Shown one piece after another: positions 46,559-54,890 of a DNA stretch of 64,000 nt. The stretch is from the NCBI GenBank assembly GCA_963843535.1, contig CAWJKU010000004.1, forward strand, positions 248,001-312,000. Direction: 5' to 3'. Positions within the stretch are counted from its first letter, which is position 1. Every line of letters starts with the position of its first letter. Both the position numbers and the translations under genes were made by a program. The notes beneath the pieces were generated by a model. It saw only the letters and a list, made by a program, of their open reading frames with translations. It was not told where the DNA came from and searched no databases. This DNA comes from CAVUNY01 sp963843535 (GTDB lineage Bacteria; Chloroflexota; Anaerolineae; Anaerolineales; Anaerolineaceae).

Positions 46559-47524
46559 ATGGAAACCAACTTGCCCGTATTTCCGGAGATCGAGCCTTAC
46601 CGCAGCGGGTTTCTTCCCGTGTCGGATCTGCACACCCTGTATTTTGAAGAAGTGGGCAATCCGCAGGGTAAACCGGTGGTTTATCTGCACGGCGGCCCGG
46701 GCGCAGGCATCAACGCCCTGGCGCGCCGTTTTTACGACCCTCAAATTTACCGCATTATACTGTTCGACCAGCGCGGTTCAGGCCAATCAACCCCGCATGC
46801 CGAGCTGCGCGACAACACGACCTGGGACCTGGTTGCGGATATCGAGCGCCTGCGCACGATGCTGGGGATCGAGCGCTGGCTGGTGTTTGGCGGAAGCTGG
46901 GGCAGCTCACTTTCCCTGGCGTACGCCATCCGGCATCCCGAGCGCGTTTTGGGATTGGTGATGCGGGGCATCTTCCTCTGCCGCCAATCGGAAGAGGATT
47001 GGCTGTATAAAGAAGGCGCCTCGCATGTCTTTCCGGACGGATGGGACCAATTTATCGAACCTATCCCACCGGCGGAGCGCGGCGACCTGATGCGGGCGTA
47101 TTATACGCGGCTGACCGATCCGGATCCAGCCGTCCAGCAGGCCGCGGCCTGGCCCTGGAGCCGGTGGGAGACGCAGTGTTCGCGCCACTTCCCCGACCTG
47201 GCGGCCCTGGAAATGGATGAGGACCCGCTCAAGACCCTGGCGATTTCACGCATCGAAACCCATTATTTTGTCAACCAATGCTTCTTCCCCAGTGACAACT
47301 ACCTGCTGGAGCAGGCAGGCGCGATTAACCAAATCCCCACCATCATCGTCCAGGGGCGCTACGATATGGTCTGCCCGATCCGCTCTGCCTGGGATCTGAA
47401 AAAGGTCATGCCGGATGCTGACCTGCGCATTGTGCCCGACGGAGGCCATTCCGTGCGCGACCCCGGGATCGCTGCCGGTCTGGTGCAAGCCACCGAGGAT
47501 TTTAAGAAATTATGGGTTGATTGA
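46559..47524 (+). CDS. pip: Proline iminopeptidase
   Basis: A 321-residue alpha/beta hydrolase of peptidase family S33. Oxyanion motif HGGPGAG, nucleophile Ser in FGGSWGSSLSLAY, Asp in GRYDMVCP and His in DGGHSV. It removes N-terminal proline from small peptides in the cytoplasm. GGAG lies before the start. Its last 23 bases overlap the end of the convergent phosphatase gene. Confidence 0.92.
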   Translation: METNLPVFPEIEPYRSGFLPVSDLHTLYFEEVGNPQGKPVVYLHGGPGAGINALARRFYDPQIYRIILFDQRGSGQSTPHAELRDNTTWDLVADIERLRTMLGIERWLVFGGSWGSSLSLAYAIRHPERVLGLVMRGIFLCRQSEEDWLYKEGASHVFPDGWDQFIEPIPPAERGDLMRAYYTRLTDPDPAVQQAAAWPWSRWETQCSRHFPDLAALEMDEDPLKTLAISRIETHYFVNQCFFPSDNYLLEQAGAINQIPTIIVQGRYDMVCPIRSAWDLKKVMPDADLRIVPDGGHSVRDPGIAAGLVQATEDFKKLWVD

Positions 47525-48287
47525 GAAGCCCCAGCACCTCTGGCAGCAGGGTGCGGGTGGTAGCCAGCGCTTCACCGCCGTAGATTGTCTCATTTCCTTT
47601 CCAGTCGCCGAAATACCCCCCCGCTTCGCGCAAGATAGGCGGGAACGGGCCGCAGTCCCAGGTGTTCATGATCGGATCGAGCATCACCTCGGCCCGACCG
47701 GTCGCGACCAACAGGTAGCCGTAGGCGTCGCTCCAACCGCCGCGCACATAAGCCGCCCGCATCAGGTGCTCCCAGGCCGGGGTGCGCCCGGTAAAAGCAA
47801 AGCTTCCCGGATCGGTGCAGGTGACCCAGGCGCTGCTCAGGTTGGGCACCTGCGATACCTGGGCGCGGCGCCCGTTCCACCAGCAGCCCTCGCCGTCTGC
47901 CGCGGCGATCATCTCATCCAGGGCAGGATAATAAGCCGCGCCGGCGGCCACGCGCCCCTCAATCTCCAACCCGATCAACACCGCGTACAGGGGGATGCCG
48001 CGCAGGAATGATTTTGTGCCGTCGATCGGGTCGATGAACCAGCGGTGGCTGGATTGGGCATTTTCTTTTTTGCCAAATTCCTCGCCAATGATTTCGTGAC
48101 TCGGATAGCGCTGTTCGATTCGCCCCCGGATCAGCTCTTCAGCCTGGCGGTCAGCCCGGGTGACCGGGCTGTGATCGGCTTTGTAATCGGCTTGCACGCC
48201 GGTTTGAAAATAGGCCAGGGTCGAGCGGCCGGCGATATAGGCGGTTTCGATTAGAAAATCCAGGGTTTGACGCAGATTTTCGGGCAT
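47502..48287 (-). CDS. Inositol-monophosphatase-family phosphatase (HisN-like)
   Basis: A 261-residue member of the lithium-sensitive phosphatase family. Metal sites are Glu in GEEFGKKE, DPIDGTKSF (Asp, Asp, Thr) and WDCGPFPPILREAGG (Asp). TRADREAE at about residue 45 is typical of the histidinol-phosphatase HisN group, so L-histidinol phosphate or inositol phosphate may be the substrate. Not in a histidine operon here, hence no gene name is given. Confidence 0.87.
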   Translation of the reverse strand: MPENLRQTLDFLIETAYIAGRSTLAYFQTGVQADYKADHSPVTRADRQAEELIRGRIEQRYPSHEIIGEEFGKKENAQSSHRWFIDPIDGTKSFLRGIPLYAVLIGLEIEGRVAAGAAYYPALDEMIAAADGEGCWWNGRRAQVSQVPNLSSAWVTCTDPGSFAFTGRTPAWEHLMRAAYVRGGWSDAYGYLLVATGRAEVMLDPIMNTWDCGPFPPILREAGGYFGDWKGNETIYGGEALATTRTLLPEVLGLLNQPIIS

Positions 48288-48506
48288 GCAGGCTCCTTTG
48301 GGGAAAAGTAGCCTATATTATAAGCGGATCGTACGGTGTGGATCAGACAAATGACGTAATTGGGGGGAAGCCTCAAAAAATTCACCCCATAATTATTTTT
48401 TCATGGGATAATTGTGGATATTATTGATAATTATTGCGCCTTTCTGTGCGATCTATTGTGATTATCAGGCGAGGTGTGCCTATGTTCATGCCTGTAAAGG
48501 GAACCC

Positions 48507-49514
48507 ATGACGCCCATCATCCATGTATCGTCGGTAACCAGGCATTTTCGGCAGCGTAAAAAGCGGTCCGGGTTTTTCGGCAGCCTGTCGATGCTCATCA
48601 ATCCCGATTACGAAACTAAAGTTGCGGTTGATGATATCTCCTTCCAGATCGACCAGGGTGAGATTGTAGGATATATTGGCCCTAACGGGGCTGGCAAATC
48701 GACCACGATCAAGATGCTCTCCGGCATTCTTGTGCCGACCGCCGGGTCCATCGAGGTCATGGGGTTGGTGCCTTACCGGCAGCGCAAGGAGCATGCCCGC
48801 CAGATCGGGGTGGTTTTCGGGCAGCGCACGCATCTCTGGTGGGATGTGCCGGTGATCGACAGCCTGTATCTGCTGCGCGATATTTATAAGGTTCCCGAAG
48901 CGAAATTCCGTAAAAAACTGGAAGTTTTCAACGATCTGCTCGGGCTGGGTGAGATCCAGGATGTGCCGGTGCGCCAGCTCAGCCTGGGTCAGCGGGTGCG
49001 CGCCGATATCGCTGCCGCACTGCTGCACGACCCCGCCATCCTGTTCCTGGACGAGCCTACCATTGGCGTGGACGTGGTCAGCAAAGAAAAACTGCGCGCC
49101 TTTTTGCGTGAGATCAACCAGACCAACAAGGTGACGGTGCTGCTCACCACCCACGACCTGAATGAAATCGAAAAACTGTGCCAACGGATCATGATCATCG
49201 ACCACGGGCGCATCCTGTATGATGGCAGCCTGGCAGAAATACGAGCACGTTATTCCGCCGAGCGCGTGCTGGCGGTTGAATTCGAGCGCGAAGTGACAGA
49301 CTTCACTCCTCCGGGAGCTGTGCTGCGGCGGAGCGAAGGCCGTAAGAAGTGGTTTGCCTTCAACCGTTTCGACACATCGCCTTCGCAGCTGATCGCCGCC
49401 GTCAGCGCCACCCACCCTGTAAGCGACCTGACCGTCACCGAGCAGGATATTGAGGAGGTCATTCACGCTATTTACTCCGGGCTGCCGGAAGAAGCCAGGG
49501 AGAAAGCGGCATGA
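48507..49514 (+). CDS. ABC-2-type exporter, ATP-binding subunit
   Basis: A 335-residue ATPase: Walker A GPNGAGKST, signature LSLGQRVRADIAAAL, Walker B ILFLDEPTIG and the switch His in LTTHDL. A C-terminal extension (about 245-335) is typical of exporter ATPases that bind ABC-2 permeases. The Q-loop region reads VVFGQRTHLWWD, as in the group that pairs with permeases of the ABC2_2/DUF990 type. First gene of a three-gene exporter unit; its stop overlaps the next start as ATGA. Confidence 0.92.
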   Translation: MTPIIHVSSVTRHFRQRKKRSGFFGSLSMLINPDYETKVAVDDISFQIDQGEIVGYIGPNGAGKSTTIKMLSGILVPTAGSIEVMGLVPYRQRKEHARQIGVVFGQRTHLWWDVPVIDSLYLLRDIYKVPEAKFRKKLEVFNDLLGLGEIQDVPVRQLSLGQRVRADIAAALLHDPAILFLDEPTIGVDVVSKEKLRAFLREINQTNKVTVLLTTHDLNEIEKLCQRIMIIDHGRILYDGSLAEIRARYSAERVLAVEFEREVTDFTPPGAVLRRSEGRKKWFAFNRFDTSPSQLIAAVSATHPVSDLTVTEQDIEEVIHAIYSGLPEEAREKAA

Positions 49515-50308
49515 AGTTGTTCCTGGGTTTTGCCCGGCAGGCCTTCCATGAATCCGCCATGTACCGGCTGGAGTTCTGGATGCAGGTCCTCGCCAACTTT
49601 GCCCTCATGTACGGGGCCTTCTGGCTGTGGAACACCCTTTATGCCAGCCGGCCTGAAGGATTTGGCGTCTCGCTCCAGCAGATGCTGACTTATGCCATGC
49701 TGGCGATGGCACTGAATACCGTTTTCGGCCCTTTATCCTGGGTACGCTACTACATCACCGAACAGGTGCGCACCGGGGCCATCCAGATGGATCTTCTGCG
49801 TCCGCTGGATTTTCAATACCACCTGCTGGCACGCAGCGCGGGTTTAATGCTGTTCTCCCTCGCAACGTTTGGCGTGGTGACTTTCCTCAGCGGGGTGCTT
49901 TTCCTCGGCCTGGGACCGCCTGCAGACCTGCGTTCGGGGCTGCTGTTCCTGCTCAGCCTGGTGCTGGCTTTCCTGGTGGATTTCGCGCAGAATTTCCTGA
50001 TCGGCATGATCTCGATCTACTCGATCGGGGCGCGGCGGATCAACTGGGTGTATCAGGCGGTGATGCGCTTTTTCTCAGGGCAGATGGTGCCGCTGTGGAT
50101 TTTCCCACCGCTGCTGGGACAAATTGCGCTGCTGCTGCCATTCCAGGCACTGGTTGGCATCCCGCTCTCCATATACATCGGGCGGCTGCCTATCGAAGCG
50201 GTGTGGTCCGCCCTCGCATTGCAGCTGTTCTGGGCCGTGGCTCTGCTGGCCCTGGGACGGCTCGTCTGGCGGCACGCTCACAGCCGCCTGATCGTGCAGG
50301 GAGGATAA
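49511..50308 (+). CDS. ABC-2-type exporter permease 1
   Basis: A 265-residue membrane protein with about six hydrophobic segments. The opening FARQAFHESAMYRLEFWMQV and the later WVRYYITEQVRTGAIQMDLLRPLD are typical of ABC2_2/DUF990-type permeases. It pairs with permease 2 and the ATPase to move an unknown substrate outward; similar units export lipids, drugs or peptides. Confidence 0.87.
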   Translation: MKLFLGFARQAFHESAMYRLEFWMQVLANFALMYGAFWLWNTLYASRPEGFGVSLQQMLTYAMLAMALNTVFGPLSWVRYYITEQVRTGAIQMDLLRPLDFQYHLLARSAGLMLFSLATFGVVTFLSGVLFLGLGPPADLRSGLLFLLSLVLAFLVDFAQNFLIGMISIYSIGARRINWVYQAVMRFFSGQMVPLWIFPPLLGQIALLLPFQALVGIPLSIYIGRLPIEAVWSALALQLFWAVALLALGRLVWRHAHSRLIVQGG

Positions 50309-50351
50309 TGTTACCCTTTGCCTGCAGTGCAGGGATTAAGAAAGGTGAGTC

Positions 50352-51158
50352 ATGATGGAAGCATTACGGATCTACACCAAGCTAATTAAGATCGGGTTTA
50401 AATCCATGCTCCAGTTTCGCGCCGATTTCATCATGGGGCTGCTTGGAATCCTGGGCATGAACGCGATCAACCTGGTGGCGATCAGCGTCATCTTGTTGCG
50501 CTTCCAGGAATTGGGCGGTTGGACGATTTGGGAAATCGTCTTTCTTTACGGAATATGGATGATCGGCAACAGCATCTTCAGCCTGCTGTTTTTTCATGTC
50601 TTTGCCCTGGAATATTACATTATCGAAGGCCGGTTCGACAAGTTCCTGGTGCGCCCGCTCAGCCCGTTTTTGCAGTTTATGGGTGACGAGGTCGATATCA
50701 TGGGCATCCCAGATTTGATCTTTGGCGTTACGGTCACAACCCTGGCAATGGCCAACCTGGGTATTACCTTCACCCCGATCCAGTGGCTGTTCCTGCTGGT
50801 CATGCTGGCCTGCGCCCCGCTGATCGAGCTGGGTATCATCCTGGCCTTGAGCTCCGTGGCCTTCTGGACGGGCCGGTCTGAGGCGCTGGCGGAAGCTGCT
50901 TTCCAGATCAACTGGAACCTGACCCAGCAGTACCCGCTGGACATGTTTGGGCGCGGTTTCCGGGTGCTGGTCACCCTCTTCATCCCCGTGGCTTTCCTCA
51001 ACTACTACCCGGCCCGCTGGCTGTTGGGAAAAACCGTCCCCGGCGACCCACAGTACTTCCTCAGCTTTCTCTCGCCGCTGGCTGCTGTAGTCCTGCTGGG
51101 CATCGCCGCTATTGTCTGGCAGCGGGGCGTGCGCCAGTATACCAGTCCGGGAAATTAA
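50352..51158 (+). CDS. ABC-2-type exporter permease 2
   Basis: A 268-residue partner permease with about six hydrophobic segments. The GRFDKFLVRPLSPFLQF segment is the counterpart of the LLRPLD segment of permease 1, so both probably arose by duplication. The start at 50352 has AAAGGTGAG before it. Last gene of the unit. Confidence 0.87.
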   Translation: MMEALRIYTKLIKIGFKSMLQFRADFIMGLLGILGMNAINLVAISVILLRFQELGGWTIWEIVFLYGIWMIGNSIFSLLFFHVFALEYYIIEGRFDKFLVRPLSPFLQFMGDEVDIMGIPDLIFGVTVTTLAMANLGITFTPIQWLFLLVMLACAPLIELGIILALSSVAFWTGRSEALAEAAFQINWNLTQQYPLDMFGRGFRVLVTLFIPVAFLNYYPARWLLGKTVPGDPQYFLSFLSPLAAVVLLGIAAIVWQRGVRQYTSPGN

Positions 51159-51165
51159 TGGATAA

Positions 51166-51207
51166 CAGCCTATTTCCAAAACCAGTACTGGTTTCGAGAA
51201 CAGGCTG
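51166..51207. terminator. Imperfect dyad after the exporter genes
   Basis: CAGCCT / AGGCTG outer arms with an inner perfect AAACCAGTACTGGTTT. A terminator or operator role is possible; there is no T-run after it. Confidence 0.4.
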
Positions 51208-51353
51208 ATACAAATCCAGGACGGGTAAGGAGAACGCTTAAACCTGCGCTACTTGCTTGATTGGTCCACGGGTAATTGCGGTGTTGGTCTCCATAATGAT
51301 ATGAAATCAAATGCCGGTGGCGAAAAGCGGGAATGTTCTCAAAATTAATGAAA

Positions 51354-51389
51354 ACCGGCGTAGCTGGAGTAAGAGCCAGTCACGCCGGT
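51354..51389. terminator. Terminator-like hairpin between convergent genes
   Basis: ACCGGCGT..CTGG pairs with CCAG..ACGCCGGT around AGTAAGAG. T-rich sequence follows on the plus strand (TTTGTTTTTTGG), and A-rich sequence precedes it, so it can serve both genes. Between 51208 and 51353 nothing coding is seen. Confidence 0.65.
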
Positions 51390-51439
51390 AACGATCATTT
51401 GTTTTTTGGTAAAAACGGATGCTTGCTGCCGTTTATCCT

Positions 51440-52303
51440 TCAGCTGCTGACATGCGCGGGTTGTGCATCAGACTGCAGCAGATAGCCCAAGCCCGCCAGT
51501 CCTGCCAGGCTCAGCAGCCCGAAGACCGGATAAATAACATCCAGCCAGATCACCCCGATGCGCGCCTGTTCCATGATCAGAGTCACCGATACGAACAACG
51601 GCAACCATACCCCCGCCAGTGCCGGCAGGCCGTTCCATCGCGGCAAGGTTCGATGGCGAAGGTTTGCCACCCCAAACAGGGTTAATCCCAACAATTGAAT
51701 GGTCAGCCCAAAGAAAAACATGGACCACCATGGATCGCTGCCCATGATACCCAGGCCGATAGCGCCCACGGCGCTGATGACCCCGCTGAGCACGCCCAGC
51801 GCCAGGCTGAAGCGCCCGAAGCTGCCAGCTCTTTGACCATATCGCACAATCAAGCCGGTGAACCCCAGGCTTAACAGGAGTATGCCGATGACGATCAACG
51901 GAATTACAGCTGCATTGAGCACCTGATCGACAGGCAGACTGAGGGCATTAAAAGGGTTGTATTGCGGGCGAGTGCCCGCCAGCAAACCTAAAGACACGAT
52001 TACTCCGCCGAGCATCAAAGCCCAGCCGCTGAGTTTTAGGAATTTTTTCTTTGACATATCCATACCTCGTTGCGCATGTTCCTCGAGCGCCGTTTGCACG
52101 GTGTCGAGCATCGTCCGGTTCCACAAGGCTAACAACCCGGCGGCGCCGGATTCGCGCAGCGCGCGCTGGCAGCTGTCGCGAAACACCTGCAGCATGAGAC
52201 CGCCGTAGGCCTGGCGAAATTCGGACGGGTATACGCTGAGCAGAGCCTGGTAAAGACGGGTGGATAAGATCAACGACCGCGGTGCGTTGGAATACTTTTC
52301 CAT
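51440..52303 (-). CDS. Multi-pass membrane protein encoded with a PadR regulator
   Basis: A 287-residue protein. The N-terminal 80 residues are soluble and helical (LYQALLSVYPSEFRQAYGG..), a motif I know from proteins that sit beside PadR regulators and macrolide-export-type permeases. Five or six hydrophobic segments follow from about residue 95. The function is not known. The start lies 11 bases after the PadR stop, so they form an operon and the PadR protein probably controls it. Confidence 0.7.
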   Translation of the reverse strand: MEKYSNAPRSLILSTRLYQALLSVYPSEFRQAYGGLMLQVFRDSCQRALRESGAAGLLALWNRTMLDTVQTALEEHAQRGMDMSKKKFLKLSGWALMLGGVIVSLGLLAGTRPQYNPFNALSLPVDQVLNAAVIPLIVIGILLLSLGFTGLIVRYGQRAGSFGRFSLALGVLSGVISAVGAIGLGIMGSDPWWSMFFFGLTIQLLGLTLFGVANLRHRTLPRWNGLPALAGVWLPLFVSVTLIMEQARIGVIWLDVIYPVFGLLSLAGLAGLGYLLQSDAQPAHVSS

Positions 52304-52314
52304 ATTCGCCTCCC

Positions 52315-52677
52315 TCAGGCAGTTCCATCCAGTACTTGCTTGAAACGCGCCACCCGAACCTGGCGCTCCAGGCGTTCGGCCTCCTGGCGCAAGGCGCGCT
52401 GCCCCAGGCCACTCAGCCGGTAGTAGCGGCGGCGTTCATCGTCCAGGGCCGGGTCGGGACGCTCGTCGCACTCTTCGATCAGGCTGCTGGCCAGCATGCG
52501 CTTGATCGATCCGTACAGCGTCCCGGGTCCCATTTTTACCGCCCCCTGGGTGGTGGCCTCCACTTCCAGCATGATGGCGTAGCCGTGCTTTTCACCGTCA
52601 GCCAGCGCCAGCAGGATGTTGAACATGGCGGGTGTCATAGGAAGAAAATTTTCTGGGATGGGGGTGGTGACTGTCAT
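52315..52677 (-). CDS. PadR-family transcriptional regulator
   Basis: A 120-residue PadR winged-helix protein. FNILLALADGEKHGYAIM (helix 1-2), GPGTLYGSIKRM (recognition helix region) and YYRLSGLGQRAL (wing) are family marks, followed by a C-terminal dimer helix. It probably represses its own gene and the downstream membrane protein gene through the palindrome at 52701-52723. Confidence 0.9.
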   Translation of the reverse strand: MTVTTPIPENFLPMTPAMFNILLALADGEKHGYAIMLEVEATTQGAVKMGPGTLYGSIKRMLASSLIEECDERPDPALDDERRRYYRLSGLGQRALRQEAERLERQVRVARFKQVLDGTA

Positions 52678-52700
52678 CGCTGCTCCTTCGAGATGGGTTG

Positions 52701-52723
52701 TATATATCCGTGCACGATATATC
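52701..52723. promoter_or_regulatory. Palindromic PadR operator candidate
   Basis: ATATCCGTGCACGATAT is the core of a near-perfect dyad located 24 bases before the PadR start. PadR proteins often bind ATAT-rich palindromes over their own promoters. Confidence 0.6.
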
Positions 52724-52883
52724 TGTTGTGGATATTTTATATCTAAATTATCATATTGTCAATATGGAAATTTCATGATCTGGGAACTCTTTTCTTTGGC
52801 TGACGTCTATCGAATGTCCAGAATCTACTGGGATTGGCGGCGTTTAACCACGGGCCCAGGAATGTCTTTAAGGAGAAAATTTT

Positions 52884-54071
52884 ATGCCTCGCAATACGAG
52901 CAGAATGACGCTGTTCATGAGCTTATTTTTTACCGGTATCCTCTTATCGGCCTGCAGTATCCCTACCGCTGGCCCGACCCCGACCGCTTCGCTGGCGACA
53001 ACTGCCGTCTCCACCCTGGCGCAGCCCGCCCCGACCCGCCCCGCGGCGACCGCGGTCCCCAGTCCGACCCTGCCCGTTGTGCCGGATGTGGCGCTGCGGT
53101 CGTTCGAAATGGTCGATGCCCAGAATGGTTGGGCGGCGAGTGAAACCATGGTGCTGCGCACCGTCGATGGCGGGGTGACCTGGCGGAATGCCACTCCCAG
53201 GGACGCCCCGGCTGATCTCGGCGCCGCTTTCCAGGTGAAGGCGATCAGCCCGCTGGCAGCCTGGATGCTCCTTCCGGACGCAGCCGAAACCAAAAAAGGC
53301 ACGCTTTTCCGGACCGCGGACGGCGGTCAGACCTGGCAGGCGAGCGCCGTGCCGTTTGGTGGCGGGTGGATCCAGTTTCAAGATGACAAGAAGTACGCCG
53401 TTTTGATGGCCGACCGCGGGGTTGCGGCCGGGTCTCAGGCTGTGGACCTGTACCAGACCGGTGACGGAGGCGCCACCTGGGGGCTGGTCTATCATGTCGA
53501 TCCTGAGAATCCTGCGGACCAGGGTATCCCCTTCGGTGGCGATAAATCTGGGGTAACATTCCTCGATTCAGCTCACGGTTGGGTAACGGGATTTATGCCT
53601 ATGGATGGCGCTACTTATCTTTACGCCACCCAGGACGGCGGAAAAACGTGGAAGCAGGTCCAGCTCAGCCTGCCGGCGGGCTGGCAGCAAGCCCAAATCG
53701 AGACTAAACCGCCGGTCTTTTTTGGCGGTAAAGAGGGTGTTCTACCCCTGCAGGCCTCTACCAATGTGGGCCAGATTGTTTTTTATGTGACCCACAACGG
53801 TGGGGATGCCTGGCAGCCGATGACACCGCTCAAGGCGAACGGCATGGTTTCAATTGCGACGGCAAGTGATATCATCGTATGGAACGGCGGCACGCTGCAT
53901 TACAGCCCGGATGCCGGGCAGACCTGGCAGGATCGCACCCCGAATGTCGACCTTAGCCAGAGCCTGATTGCCATGCAGTTTGTTGACCGCCAAACGGGAT
54001 GGGTGTTGAGCCAGGACGCGAGCGGCACTCGATTTTACCGCACCAGCGACGGCGGATTAACCTGGCAGTAA
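52884..54071 (+). CDS. Ycf48-like/BNR-repeat beta-propeller lipoprotein
   Basis: A 395-residue exported protein. The signal ends at lipobox LLSAC, followed by a Thr/Pro-rich linker (TPTASLATT, PAPTRPAAT). The rest has seven DGGxTW-type repeats (DGGVTWRNA, DGGQTWQAS, DGGATWGLV, DGGKTWKQV, NGGDAWQPM, DAGQTWQDR, DGGLTWQ), which form a seven-bladed propeller of the Ycf48/BNR kind. The substrate is unknown; it may bind glycans or act as an assembly factor. AAGGAG lies before the ATG. Confidence 0.87.
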   Translation: MPRNTSRMTLFMSLFFTGILLSACSIPTAGPTPTASLATTAVSTLAQPAPTRPAATAVPSPTLPVVPDVALRSFEMVDAQNGWAASETMVLRTVDGGVTWRNATPRDAPADLGAAFQVKAISPLAAWMLLPDAAETKKGTLFRTADGGQTWQASAVPFGGGWIQFQDDKKYAVLMADRGVAAGSQAVDLYQTGDGGATWGLVYHVDPENPADQGIPFGGDKSGVTFLDSAHGWVTGFMPMDGATYLYATQDGGKTWKQVQLSLPAGWQQAQIETKPPVFFGGKEGVLPLQASTNVGQIVFYVTHNGGDAWQPMTPLKANGMVSIATASDIIVWNGGTLHYSPDAGQTWQDRTPNVDLSQSLIAMQFVDRQTGWVLSQDASGTRFYRTSDGGLTWQ

Positions 54072-54084
54072 CCCGATTTTCTGG

Positions 54085-54090
54085 TATAAT
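54085..54090 (+). promoter_or_regulatory. Extended -10 promoter element
   Basis: TATAAT preceded by TG at the usual extended -10 spacing (CTGGTATAAT). It lies 14 bases after the stop of the Ycf48-like gene and just before the small transcription unit. Confidence 0.5.
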
Positions 54091-54143
54091 AGGCAAAATT
54101 TGACTGGTGCAGTCAAATATTAATTTGAATGGAACTGGTAGAG

Positions 54144-54290
54144 ATGTCGAAGCATAACTGGCTTGAGAATCTAAACGAACACGCTGCGCGTTGCAAGGCA
54201 AACGCGGCTGTTATGCGTTACTCCTCCGGTCAGCAGAGTGGCGATTTGAGATTTATTCAACCCACCTCTGGCGCATTTTGTTCTACCTGA
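54144..54290 (+). CDS. Possible 48-residue small protein, or the body of a small RNA
   Basis: An ATG frame of 48 codons begins MSKHNWLENLNEHAARCKAN and ends at TGA 54288-54290. Upstream is an extended -10 and downstream a strong terminator, so a transcript of about 250 bases is likely. The region also folds locally: GCTGCG/CGCGGC enclosing TTGC-AAG-GCAA at 54183-54208. The start has only a weak GGTAGAG ribosome site. No family is recognised for the peptide or RNA. I cannot tell a peptide from a non-coding RNA. Confidence 0.35.
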   Translation: MSKHNWLENLNEHAARCKANAAVMRYSSGQQSGDLRFIQPTSGAFCST

Positions 54291-54323
54291 AGTACTCCTT
54301 ATTCCAACAATTATTCAGTAAAG

Positions 54324-54357
54324 GCTTCTGGTAGGGCAACCCACCAGAAGCTTTTTT
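54324..54357 (+). terminator. Intrinsic terminator
   Basis: GCTTCTGG and CCAGAAGC form the stem, with a stem-top GGG/CCC, followed by TTTTTT. This is a normal terminator with T's after the stem, unlike the hairpin family elsewhere. Confidence 0.85.
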
Positions 54358-54397
54358 GTTATCCTGGCGTAAAAATGTGCCAGAAAGAGAGGAAAAA

Positions 54398-54814
54398 ATG
54401 ATGACGCGAGACGCAATCACCATGACGACCGCCGACGTGCAAAAACTGCGCGAACTGCTGCGTGAGGCAGCGCGCACCGAATATCGAAATTCGCTATACC
54501 TGAGGCTGCTGGAGACCGAACTGGACCGGGCGATCCAGGTGTCCCCAGATAAGATCCCCGCGGGTGTGATCACCATGCATTCCACGGCCCTATTATTAGA
54601 TTTGGAAAGCAGCGAGGAAATGGAATTAACCCTGGTCTTTCCGGAGGAGGCTGATCTGCTGGCGGATAAAATATCCGTCCTGGCGCCGGTTGGCTCCGCC
54701 ATGCTCGGCTACCGCGAGGGCGACAGCTTCACCTGGGAATCACCCTCCGGACCACGCGCCATGCGCGTGACAAAAGTGCTGCGCCAACCCGAAGCGGAAC
54801 AGGAAAAAGCCTGA
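54398..54814 (+). CDS. Rnk-like protein (GreA/GreB C-terminal fold)
   Basis: A 138-residue protein with a short helical N-terminus (DVQKLRELLREA), then the FKBP-like GreA/B C-terminal fold: DLESSEEMELTLVFPEEAD, KISVLAPVGSAMLGYREGD and FTWESPSGPRAMRV. It resembles Rnk, a regulator of nucleoside diphosphate kinase that binds RNA polymerase without the Gre coiled-coil tip. ATG at 54398 follows GAGAGGAAAA; a longer frame from 54356 overlaps the terminator. Confidence 0.82.
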   Translation: MMTRDAITMTTADVQKLRELLREAARTEYRNSLYLRLLETELDRAIQVSPDKIPAGVITMHSTALLLDLESSEEMELTLVFPEEADLLADKISVLAPVGSAMLGYREGDSFTWESPSGPRAMRVTKVLRQPEAEQEKA

Positions 54815-54839
54815 TTCTGGCAAGGTAATGGTACTCTTT

Positions 54840-54876
54840 ATGGCCATTTTTTGCCCGAAGGGCAAAAAATGGCCAT
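54840..54876. repeat. Perfect hairpin K between convergent genes
   Basis: A 17-base perfect stem ATGGCCATTTTTTGCCC with a GAA loop, then TTTTAG. Same layout as the other hairpins but with T's outside as well; probable bidirectional terminator. Confidence 0.8.
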
Positions 54877-54890
54877 TTTAGATTAATTGC

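Noticed and set aside
50382..51179. Open frame antisense to ABC permease 2
   Set aside because: Gln/Asp/His-rich translation typical of the shadow of a hydrophobic protein; no start signal.
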